Origin: Nemopilema nomurai
Lineage: Eukaryota; Cnidaria; Scyphozoa; Rhizostomeae; Rhizostomatidae
Direction of reading: 5' to 3'
DNA: 64,000 bases
NCBI GenBank assembly: GCA_003864495.1
Contig: ML133460.1
Span: 1,394,492 to 1,458,491, forward strand
Each line of letters starts with the position of its first letter. Positions within the stretch are counted from its first letter, which is position 1. Below, in pieces: positions 13,359-25,600 of the stretch. The translations under genes and the position numbers were made by a program. The notes below the pieces were generated by a model. It did no database searches, was not told where the DNA came from, and was given only the letters and a program-made list of their open reading frames with translations.

Positions 13359-15916
13359 ACAGCACCCAAATTGAAAAGAGACAGACAACATTTGTAAGTG
13401 GTGGAGCGGAGAATCGGCTTCCTGGAACAATCTGAAGATGGGCCTAAAGTGGCCGGTTTGTGATACATGAACCATTTCAAATGTCCAACATACCTGGCAG
13501 GGACTGGCACCAATGCGGCCGATTTGTTCCGATGTTCAGTGCCAACTTGCAGCGCTGCAGAACAGTGAACAGTCACGTGCCCAACATGTTATCTTCTTCC
13601 GATTATGCTCTTCGGGTGTGTTCGCTAACATCAGTCACAGCACTTCAGCATACATCAGATTGCATTCTATACACTTTCGCTCTTTGTGAGGCAAAGAGAA
13701 TGTAGAGAACTTCTAGTCGAATCTGGTCGTTTGGTCAATTCTTTAGGAGAATTCTGACCAGCTAGCATATAAGGAGGATAGCAGCACATTTATTTGAATG
13801 TGAAACGTCCACGCCAAAATGCAAGTATAATGAATCCTGAAAACTGACACAAATTTTCAGCCACAAAAAGACTTATTCACGATTCAATGAACATTTTTCC
13901 GCGATATGATTTGCTGCATTCCTTTCAGCGTTTTAGCAATTCCAATGTGCACACGTAACAATCGTAAACATTAGGACCTTCTATATACTTCGTACTCTTT
14001 TGGGCGCAGGTTTCATTCCAAAGCTCACATAGGCATGACGACAGTGACAAGCCGTCCCTAGTTTACAAATGTTTCACGGTACATATTTTGTACCTTAAGT
14101 ACCAGACTCACCCCTTTTTTATTTGACATATAATGACTCAGGGTGAAAATTTCACAACATCAGTGCAGGCAAATGTCTGAACATGACTGAAAGCTGACAA
14201 AGAAAAACCCATTCGCGTAACGACAAATACTGGAGAAGTGTGGGAAGAAATTTATAGTCACGCCACTTTTTATAGTTGGTCGAAACTGATGGAGAGGGTG
14301 GGATAGAATTATTCTTAAACGACGTCTTGATCCTTCAAATAAAGTACTAATAGAGTTTAAGATTTGGAAGACCCACAAGAAGCGATCGAGAACAGAACAT
14401 CTTGCTGAGGGCTCCAAGATACTCAGCTCGAAGTCTTCTGACTGCTGTGTGCGACCCAACTTGGTGATTTCAGTTTCCTTTGCTTGTCATTTCTTTACAA
14501 CTAGCTAGTTAGGCTTGGCAATAGTGAATTTCGTCGATATCTACCCTCGAGTTGACAAATATTTAAAGTTGCCTTGAATAAAAGAATATTCGATTTGTAA
14601 ACATATACTTTGCTTTTAAAATCGTGAACTTCAGTTGGCAGCAATAGTACTGTCTTTTTGAGCATAATTGAGTGTTGATTCCTTCCCACTCCTTTCATGG
14701 AGGTAGAAAGCACACAATGGTAACTAAAAGTTTATTCTTCTTTCAAGAGTTGCAATCAATTAATTTTGATTAGGTCAATAGGTCTGATACCTTGATGTTC
14801 ACATCAAAAAGTATAATAGAGATACAGTGGACATCGCAAAGAGTAGGAACTATTAATTGCAAAATATTTGACGTGAAGGGCAAACACTTACTGAGGCTAC
14901 AACCAAGGAAACAGAAATAGAATCATCTTTCTAAACTGAAATACTTCTTCAATACAGCAGAACCATATGTAACAGTTTTTGCATACTTTTTCGGCGGGTG
15001 TTCAAATAATCGAAGGCTGACTAGACAACCAGCGGAAGAATCAAAAACCACGTGAGGGTGTAAGGAAGAGTATGATTGGCTTGTTTATGACCAATAGGCA
15101 TCCAACTCTGCCATCCTTCGGAAGAGTCCAAGTGAAAAGAGGAACTCTTTCTGATTTTGTTTTGCTTTTATATCAGAAAGAAGACGTTTTTCCGTTTGAT
15201 GCGAGTACAAAGCTTGGAGTGAAAGGTGGGTGCACATGGAAAAACACTGGAGTGTCGCGGGAAACAGGCCTAAGTCATCATATCAATAATCAAGTCCTAG
15301 AAAATTTCTAACGTCAAATCAATTTGGCTTAGTGGGATTAACTTCTGCTCTGAATTAGTCCAATCAAACTTAGCCTTAGAATACGCAGATATGTGCGATG
15401 AAACGAAATGACAACTAAATACAGAGGTACAATAGCTAATTGAATCGGCAGGAACCTCTACAACAACGTGTTATCTCACAAATCCTCGCAGGTAGAAAAA
15501 TCTGTTCAGTTCACCAACAAACTGTATAAGTGAGTGAAGGTATACACTGGTCATGTTTCACCCAGAGATTGCATAGCCGCGATGACCTTCGACCAAGAGC
15601 CTGAGATTAACTCAAAAAAGATTAAGAATTCTCCTTTTTTTATTCTATTCATACATTCCTTCAAATCAAAAACAACTGAAACGAACTCTAAATAACAATA
15701 CTGAATATTAAGAGGATACTTTTGATTATGTTACTAGAGCAATACGTGGGAACCTTTTTGGCTATACAAATGCGATCAAAATGCTTAGCAATTACGAAGC
15801 ACTTTTATTTCAAGACAATCAACTGCAATTGAGGCTGCTTCGAGAGTACAACCATCAACTCCTAAACAGAATCTACCTCAGCGGGAGATAATCTTCTTAT
15901 TAATAAAAAACTGAGA
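13359..15916. other. Intergenic stretch, no gene recognised
   Basis: No splice-bounded exon or known domain could be supported. Several frames of 70-100 codons exist on both strands (for example minus strand 14160-14459) but they overlap each other, lack recognisable motifs and are compatible with chance in AT-rich DNA. Confidence 0.4.
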
Positions 15917-16219
15917 TTACCCGTGTCGTTTCATTAACATAGCTATCCACTCCAGCTTTACATACAAGCTGTGGAAAAATTGCCGGGGGCCTACCAGCGA
16001 AAGTCTCTTCTTCAGTGGCGAGTTAACTAAATGTGGCCGCTGACTTGGCTTGCGCACGACTTCCCTTGTATGCGACCTTACGTTCTCAACAAAAACCTGA
16101 TGACGGACTACTTGAAGTGTGTGAGGCCTGGATGATAGAGCAACCAGCAATGGTAAAGTGTTTAGGGAAATCTGGTGTTTAAATCCTCTGAACCTTTTTT
16201 GATGAAAGAAAACAAACAC
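15917..16219 (-). CDS. Unidentified open frame, possible exon
   Basis: A 100-codon minus-strand frame lies about 400 bases beyond the last septin exon, in sequence richer in GC than its surroundings. It reads through KHQISLNTLPLLVALSSRP, HTREVVRKPSQRPHLVNSPL and RQFFHSLYVKLEWIAMLMKR, then ends at TAA; a GTAATC at the same place could be a weak donor. The residue mix is protein-like and basic. No family was recognised and no partner exons were found, so it could equally be septin 3' untranslated sequence or chance. Confidence 0.25.
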   Translation of the reverse strand: MFVFFHQKRFRGFKHQISLNTLPLLVALSSRPHTLQVVRHQVFVENVRSHTREVVRKPSQRPHLVNSPLKKRLSLVGPRQFFHSLYVKLEWIAMLMKRHG

Positions 16220-16614
16220 CTTTGATAATTTTATTGGTTAAAAGTCGCCTGCAAATCTTGGCGGATGTTGCAACAATATATGAAGCATTAAGGTCAAAGG
16301 TCAGAATGCATAACTGTTGAAAATAGGGGTCGTCCAGTAAGCATCAGGTCAAGGGTCAGTATGTACGACCGTGGAAAACAAGGGGCTTTTAGTAAGTATC
16401 AAAGTCAAATACCCGAAGGTAAGACTGTGAAAGATCGTAGAGAGAAAATTAAATACAGCTCTACCTAAACAGAAGAATGTACCGTGTCCCTTTCTTCACC
16501 TCACCAAAATTTTATATGATACTTTGGCTTATACCGTAGACTGCCTCGTTATGTTGTGACGAGCCTCGTTTCGTTGTATTAAGCGTATTGCAGAGCTGAT
16601 TACCCAGGGAACCA

Positions 16615-19600
16615 CTAAAACAAATGCGACTTCTTTCCTTTCTTTTTGTCCTTTTTCATGTCCTCCCTGCAAAGATGCAAAATTAAATACACAATTAACA
16701 TCTGAGAAACCAGATACTTAAATTTAATCACACATATAGCAATGTCTCAAGTATATGATAAGGCATTATATGAAAAGAAATTTAACACTATCTTATAATT
16801 CATGTGCAGTTTTTCGAATAACTAATACTTGAAATATCGATCAGAAACAATTTAGTAGCTTCAATCAATGCTTATCGTCCTGTTTCAGGCCCGAGATGGT
16901 TAAAATGTACATAAAACAAAATCTGCAATAATAGTATGGCACAAATTGCCGTTGCCAAAGAAGAATAAGATATTTGGGTCATTGCACATGTAAAAGGCAG
17001 TGCTAATCAAATCACAGATAGGCAATGTGCATTTGAAGCGGTGTGAGAAACAAAATCGTTAGTTGCTTGAAGATTATACATTAAAAAAAGTAAAATTAAA
17101 GAAAGGATTAGTTAGTTGATTATATTTATTAGATTCCTGTGCGTTTTATCAAATCAAACGATATTTAGTGAAGTGGTTGCTCATTTTTCGTCTGAACTAT
17201 GGGTCCCAGGTATCTTTCTCAATCCCACAGAAATTAAACAGAGCTTCTATTGGCTGCACATCAAGATTAAAAACGGACAAAAACAATTCTGACAAGCATT
17301 TCTTCTACCGTGCTGTTTGTTAAACCCATGGGATATATTTTCCAGAGCCCGGTACCTATTGTTCTTAAACAGCCATCTTTAAAAGACTTGGCTAATTGAG
17401 CCAAATCTTGCTAAGTCAATGTCAAAAGTCGACATAATCGAACGCCTTCCCAGTTTCCAGTACACCTTATGTTCCCTGTTCAGGTCGGATTATTAACAGC
17501 TAGAATGTTTGACAGCCTTGAAAGCTAATGAAGGTGCCCAGCGAAATTGGCAGAATGGCACCCATCACAAGACAGTGGAGGGAGGAGGACAGCAGTTTAG
17601 TGACGTCATCAGGTGGATTCCTTCTAATAGATATACTCACGGGGAATATTTGGCGGATTTTTGTAGACTTGACTTCCTTTATAGTGAAGAAAGATAAACA
17701 TCCACTTATTGTACCTTCAACTAATCTAGTTATTTGCGTTAACTAAATTATTTTGATAATCATGGCGGAATGATTAAGAATTGATTGATAGAAGAGTTAA
17801 TGTGGAAGAAATCAAGCAATAATTGATGAAAGCAGGAAGAATGAATGTGAAAGTACGTAAATATAAATATATATACAAAACGCTCGACTGAAGTGCAACG
17901 TGCAGGGTTAGTGAATAAAAATTTTGCGTTTTAATCATATGTTGTTTTGGCTGAATGTGTTTAAAGACAGGCGAGAGGTTTTTCTTTTAAGAAAACCTGT
18001 ACAGTAAAAAATGAAGTGCATTTTATTATCAGAAAATTGACATTCTATTTTTACCTTTAAAATCTTTAAATTTAACTGTTTTTATTTCTTCTTCCAAAGC
18101 TCCACTTCAAAGAAGAGCTACGAGATATGCCATTACTATTTTTATCACTGCCTGATTTATTGCGCCTCAACGAGCCGAACTTTGGACATGAACTATAGAA
18201 GGAAATATTACCATTAGGTCAAACAACAACAACAACAAAGCATCTTCCTGTCTGCAAAACACTGCCTCGTTCGAAGAAACACAGTCACATGTGTCTCTTT
18301 GATATCGAGGCTCAGTTTAGCTCAAGGAATTTTCTACTCTCGGAAACCTTTCAAGGATATGAAAAGCTAGGTTCTTGTTTACTTTCAGTTTATTTGTCAT
18401 TTGCTATATGAAATGTAATGAGCGAGCCTTTGGCACTATTTTCCGGCCACTGCACAATTTCACAGAAATAAAGATGCTCAATTCATGGCATGGCTCTCAT
18501 TAAGGTTCCACTGGCAACAGCTCTACACTGTGCCATATTGATAGACAGAAAAAGCTTGACAATTACATAAAACGAAATAATATCAAAGAGAAAAGATGCT
18601 TTACACAAATGCTCGAAATGAAAGAAATTAAATGAAACCGATGACATGGCTTGACATACAGATGTGTTGACCATATACCACCCTTAGTTGGCAGGCCCTA
18701 ACAAGAGGTCGGTCCCCCAGAAAGACTAGCGTAGCTTGTATTCCTAGACTATAACTGTTTTATTGACCATTAGATAATACGTCAGCAAAATCACTTGTCA
18801 TCCTTATGGAAACATATTCAGTTTAGAATAATCACGTGATTTATTTATCAGGTATCTCTCTTCTTCTCTTTAAGCCCCCGCCCTAGAGACAAATCTGCTA
18901 GACTGCCACGCCATCTTTGATTGACAATAAACATGTGGAACTGGCATTCAAGGCATCAAGCAAGGTCGTTAATCGTGCATATTAAAATAACTGTAGCGTG
19001 GTAGTTACTTTACTTTTAAATAATGCTGATTTTTCATTACATATATATATATATAAAAGACATTTTTCCTTTTAAATGTGTTAATTTTTTTCTATAAAAA
19101 TTTAATTCTTCATTTTTAAGTGTTAATAGCTAAATAGCTGTTATTAAATAAATGTTATTATCAATTAAGTGCGGGTGGTATATGCTTAAATTTGTGCATT
19201 TTAGCGTAAGTGCTTAAGGTGCAAATGTATACTGCGATTTAACTTTAAAGTGATTGCTAAGTGCTTTATAAATTTAGTGGTTACATGCAAGGGTTTGAGG
19301 CAAAGGACATTTTAACATCGGCAGACAATAACCGGCAATTGACAGGTCAAGGCCAACCAACAGAACCACACACTTCAATCACTTTTCGATCCCATTGATG
19401 CCAAAACAATTAGGTTTTTCGCTAAGAAACTCTGCTAGAAATGTTTGAATTGATGATTGGTTAACCTCGATCCTCATTCAAAGGTTCCTAGACTGGCCTT
19501 GACCTGAAAGAGTCTGCTTACGTCACTCGCCCCAGCCCTCGCATTTTACAACTTACTTCAAAGAAGATTTACTGGAGGACCTGGAATTGTTGAGTCCATC

Positions 19601-22600
19601 CTGCAAGTTGTAATGGCTTTCGAACTCCTCTCGCTCTCTTTCCAGCTGCTTTTTCTTTTCCTCTATTTCCTTCTTCTGTTGTTCCAGGCCACGCGCGGTA
19701 ATTTCGTACTTTCGGTTGAACTAAATGCGAAAGGTGATGCTCAGAGACGTTAAAGAAGCATAAATATCACATAACGGAGGACATTTTTAAAGATGACAAA
19801 ACTCAACTTCAGAGAGCGACGCGACAGAACATTTTGATTCCTAACAACGGATGACGGAAAATTGAGGCTCCTGAAAACCAGACATGTCGTATTGACTTGC
19901 GCCCAATCTTTACTGGCCAATATGGACTCCCTAATGTTGAAGGTTGCAACACGGCCGCTCTACATTCGCAGCATGGCGCCTGGGAATGAAGGCAAACATG
20001 GAAACGCATGCAGCACAGCTCTTTCACTTACCTCTCCCTCTGAATCCTTGAGTTTCTTCTTCTTTTCTTTCACTTTCATTTCAAACACCTGTTCCATTTC
20101 CTTTTCCATCTTCTTCAGTTTCCTTTCTTGCTCTTCCTTGTCCTTCTCTAGTTGTTCGACTGGGTTGATGTTCATCGCAGCACTGCAAAACAAACATCAA
20201 AGGCTCTCACCATGGTAATCGATTGACGTTTCCAAGCCTGACATAGCATAACCCAAAACCGGACAAATGACATGACAAACGAAAATGGATGAATTTGGAT
20301 GTTACAGCAAAATACAACGCATGAAACTTTGAAAATGATGTCCACTTTTCCTTTCCTTTTTGTAGAATCAGTATAACTTAGAAACATCCATCGCCCTAAC
20401 TTTCGGACTAACTAGCGAAAAACAAGCGCATTTTGGTTTCGACAGATTTCGAAACGAGAGAGACTCAAGCGTGGAGAGCATGATGGGAAGCATACCTTGT
20501 GGTGATCGTAGTACCGCCTCCCGTGAGTACAGACAGCCGCTGGCTGCGGTAATTCTCATAATGAGCATCGTTAGTGACGTCAATGAGGTCTTGCATGTGG
20601 GTCCTGGAGAAGATTCAAAACAGGTTGAGTCAAACGGATTCACTACGGTGGATTCCACCCAAGATGGGGTCGCATAAATTTGCGTTTTATCCAATGTCAA
20701 CAACACAAATAGAGCATACAGAAACAGTCACATCAGGGCAGGCAAAACACCCGTCATATTAGGGTGCAAGTGGTGGACATGGCTCGAAGGTGCAAGTGGT
20801 GGACGGGGTGCCAGTTTGATTCCAGTCTTGGTTAGACCTTTGCGAAACGTAAGCTGTAACGAGTGAAAGAGAAAGAACCCCACTTGCTGTTCAAGCATGA
20901 TGAGACGAAACGAAAGTAGCATACAGGGATAATTCAACACGTATAAGCCCCTGCTGCTACAGAGTGTTAACTTTATTCATTATAACAAACAGGCTCAACA
21001 ATGATTATTGCTTACCTTATCAAAAGATTTCGTAGTGCAATAAAGTCACAGTGTTCGATATTTTCAACTATAGAACAGAGAAAAACTCTCATATTCATAC
21101 TGCTCCATTTATAAAAGTATGTATACATAGTATATAGTATGTATACTTGTATTGCAGCCTTCTTTTACATTACAATGAAGCCATAAAACATTTCAATTCG
21201 CTTTAGAAATTCAATAGAGAACAGGTAGCAGACAGAAATGACGCTTGGGGTGTGAACAGTTTCGAGCTGCAAAAATTTAACGTTTTAAAGGGATTGGTGA
21301 GTTTGTATACATTTCGATTGACATTGACATCTTGGATTTTTGCATTAAAGTTGAATCTCTCTTCTCAAGATGAAAATATTACGCTAAAATAATTAGCAAA
21401 ATTCGACTTGATTCCCAATCCGCACTGATAACCATCTCTATTTATGTTGGGCCAAGTACGTACCTTCTACGATACCCCAGGGGTATTTTCGCCCCCTAAT
21501 TTTCTTTCCTCCAACTTCGATAACAGCGTTGCTACCCACAACTGCGAAAGGGATTCGTTCCTGCAGAAGAGCGAAAAACCCAAGTAAGAAATAAAAATAG
21601 AAATAGAGCAAATGGTCCACCAGATTAAGAGTAGTACAGTTAATGGAGTGCATGGCAGAGAAAGTCGAGACCAGAAATAGGTGAACAAAGTATGAGAAAG
21701 CTCAATGACGAGACATAATATGAATTGTCTCACCATAATCAAATTTGATATAGTTATTCAAAAGATAATTCAAATGAGACAAGGCTTTACAAAACCGTAT
21801 TTCAAGGTTTTACGACAGAGTGAAGAAACGAAAGTGATTATCTTTGAATCCGGTGTACTTTGTCTTAAATTTGTTTCAGTTTTATGAGCGGCCATTATAT
21901 TGCTTATTGATAACAACTTTTAATATGGCTCCCATGAAATAAGGATTAGGCGACTTGCGCGGTCACTGGTTGCGGGCACGGCTCTGAGCCTCAAGGTATT
22001 GCCTACAAATTCATAATAATTGTGGTCAATCACAAGGTGTTTTACGGACCAGTCCGCTATTCTTGTGAAATAGAATGTGCCAGGAAATAGTCTGCAATAT
22101 GAAGAGAAGCCAATTCGCTACATACCCTCAACTCGATTAGTTCACTTTCCGACTCATCATCCCCCAACGGTGGGAAAGTGTAAATGTTGATATTCTGGTC
22201 CCTTATTTCCTTCAGAATCTGCAGAAGTGGTCAAGCATTTTTTCAAAACTTACCGAACACATCATAAGCAAAAATATTGAATAATTGGATAGGTGACCAG
22301 CTAAACTAAACAAAATTAAATCAGCAAATGATCATCATATACATCATCCTTGAACACCAGCAACGAAACGCTCTTATCAAACCGGATTATTTAGAAAAAA
22401 AATTCATAAGATTAATTTCGAATAGGTTAATGGGTATTCTCGTAATCATTCTCAAGCCATGGGGTGAAGGAACCTTGGAGAATTATAATGCGTCTCTTTT
22501 CAATGGTTACACAGTCACACTGCACTGCACTCTGAAGGACTCTTTTACGCACTCTATAACATAGTTAGGTTCATTTTACTTGATATAGAGGTGGCCCTTC

Positions 22601-25600
22601 GAAGCTGCAACACGTAGATCTAGCGTACCAGCGTTGGTTTCCAGCGTTGATATTAACGAGTCGCTCTAACTTACTCTCTGTTTGAACTTATGACACTCCT
22701 CCCCAGTTAGTGTGTCTGCTTTCGCTACAACGGGGACTATGTTGACCTACAACAAGATCGAGAAAATTTCACGACAAGTCTGTTGTGAACAGGGCTAGCA
22801 CTGTTGATCTACATTTGCCACGTATACAACACATCGTTTCAACAAGGCAATGCAAATCTGCAGAAAAAGAGTGAAAATTGAGTTATTATGTTAAAAGTCT
22901 TGTCGTAAATATTGAATACAAGTGGGTATGTACTTTTTGTGAAAATAACTATCAAGAGAGTCGCCACTTGCACAGAGTAAGTCATCATAGACACATTGAA
23001 AGTCAGGACACAGTGTTTGCTGACTTGATAAAAATTGTTCTTTTTAAATATCGTATTTTCAAAATCAAGACTTCAAAACAGCACCCGCATTCATACCGAT
23101 AACTGGCTCGCACGTGAACTTTATTATATCAGAACATAATACGCAAATTTCAATGGAGACATTATAACACTGCGGCAGAACCCAGACGAGAATTCATCCT
23201 GTCGAATATTTTAAGCTTGGCCAAGGTAACTCAGACTTTAATTCAACTTTCAGTGGAAGTTGGACCTGATTTAAAACCTATTTGCTTTGCTTGGAAAAAT
23301 TAAATTCCCCAGCAAGCACTTGAGTTCAGACGGGCAACTTGTCAGATGCAAGACAAAATAAATAAGCATCAGCTTTTAAAAAACAAGAACAGACCTTTCC
23401 ATGTAGTTTTTTCATAAATTCGATGTCAAGTGGCTTCAATCTGAAAATATTTGAATCGATATCAAATGCTATTCAGCAGTCTCTTCAAACCAATAAGTGG
23501 TTTTCAGTCGAATTATACCGGTATTTTGTTTGGCGGGGAGCACAAAACATGCCGAAGATACAATTCTAAATGGTTATAATTAACGTGAAAATTAATATCA
23601 TATTGAATAATGGTGGATATCTCCACTTAAAGAGCGCCTCTTCAGCACACGTCAGAAAGCAAGACTTCAAAACCATACAAAAAGGCGGCATGTCTCAGCT
23701 GATCCCATTAAGACGAAGGGAGGACTTCCGCTTTTTGGCCAAATTTTCCATAACAAAGAGCCAAAACATCAAAAAAACTAATCTCGTGTGACGACATACA
23801 GAACCGGATTAATTCTAAATGTTCATAAATCACAAAATAATGACCCCCAACTGCTCATATATGTAAGTATTAGTTCTTTGTGGATTCCTACTGTTAAAAA
23901 CACGCAAAAGAGGAAAGCTAAGAAAGAGAGTTGAAAGGTCATTATCATTCTTAATCCTCAAATGTATAATCCCATATCGGTGAAGCAAACGGGACAAAAA
24001 GGTATGGCCTCAAACTATTCAATGTTTTGGAGTTGAGAACTAATTTCCTTGCACTGCAAGACTTGCTGTCAGATTTGAGGGTACAAAAATAGAGTAGGGA
24101 TTGACTACAAATTTATATGTGCTAGGTGAAACCTACTACTGAGATTTATTTAGCCATAGCGCTTAAGCTTAAACACAGAGAGGCTTGCCATATAACAGTC
24201 TGTTACAAAACAGGCCATACAAAAGTTATATTCTCAATATCTCCTTGCAATATTCATATGAAAATTACTTTATTTTCAATTGCAGGTAATGGAAGTATTG
24301 GTTTTGTATGCTGTCGGCAAATCCCACAAGAATACAAACAAAAAGGAAACATACCCATGGCCAGATGGGGCAATGAAATATAGGCAGCAATGAACTCGTG
24401 TATCTTGAAAGGATGTCCTATTAACTCTTGATTCTGCATTTAAATAATCTTCAAACTTGTTATCAATATATTTTATAACAGCATTCCAACTGAAAAAGAA
24501 AGAATTTTTCCAGGTTTAAATGAATGTAAAGAAGGCATTACTGTGTTTCTTCTAGATCTGTGACATAGAAACAAGAGCAATGATATGGTAATTATGACAA
24601 AGGTGCTATAATGTGAAGTTGCAGAATAGCTGGCTATAAAATAAAGAGACATTTAAAAACATACTTACAACAATAACAAAAATTAATTGCACATGAAAAG
24701 TGATCCAGAGTATTATATATACACATGATAAGCAGTACATCAACAACCCGAGGGGCTGGCTGCATTAATGAAATCACAATATCAATAGCTATGAAACCCA
24801 GATTCACTGTAGGCTCAAAGGCAGGTCCTGGGACAGGAAAGTGACTGTGAAACACGAAGGAGACCTACCAGTCTGTATTATCTATGTTATCGCCAAATCC
24901 AGGAGTATCTACTATTGTCAACTGCAGTCTCACTCCACCTTCTTTCAATTCACATGATGACTCTCTTACCTTCAAATACAAAAGTGTGTTAACAGATATC
25001 TAAATGTTTTTCAAATCACTGGTAGTCTACAAATTACACAAGGGAGGAAGGTGACAATGAGAGAACAATATTAGCGCTTCTTTGATTGTTTTAGACAAAT
25101 GGAGATTGCATTTATTAATACAGGGGTACAGCCCCTGCCAGCCTTGATCAGTACTTGACTTTCTTTTACAACCTACCATGACTACTTATGACTGAACAAG
25201 TGACCCAGTATAAGGGCTACTTAGTCTAACAAGAAAAGAAGACGGCTCAGCACTTGCAGATTCTATTTGGGACCATATTCATCTTTGGTGTTTTTTATCT
25301 TGACATGTCTTTCCTATATGTGACCATTCTTACCTCCATGGATCTTGACAGTCGTAACGATGCATCTTGATATGGAGTGTTGACATACAGATCACTCAGG
25401 AACAATGAATTGAGAAGTGTTGATTTCCCAAGACCACTTTCACCTAAGTAATACAAAATGTTGGTTACACTCCTGAGAAAATGAAGAAGAATTGGCACAC
25501 ATGATACATAAACAATTAGTAAACTTTGGAAAATGGACAAGATGGTAAAAAAAGAGGATTAAAAGACCAATCATAAGTGTTGGGTTGCTGAACATTAACC

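Noticed and set aside
13343..13705. Overlapping frames on both strands next to the hAT right end
   Set aside because: Both strands are open over the same stretch, no family is recognised, and the left part overlaps the transposon terminus; perhaps old repeat sequence but unsupported.
14160..14459. 100-codon minus-strand frame beginning MGRTQQSEDFELS
   Set aside because: No motif, no clear splice sites and no partner exon; this length is expected by chance in several places in a window of this size and base composition.
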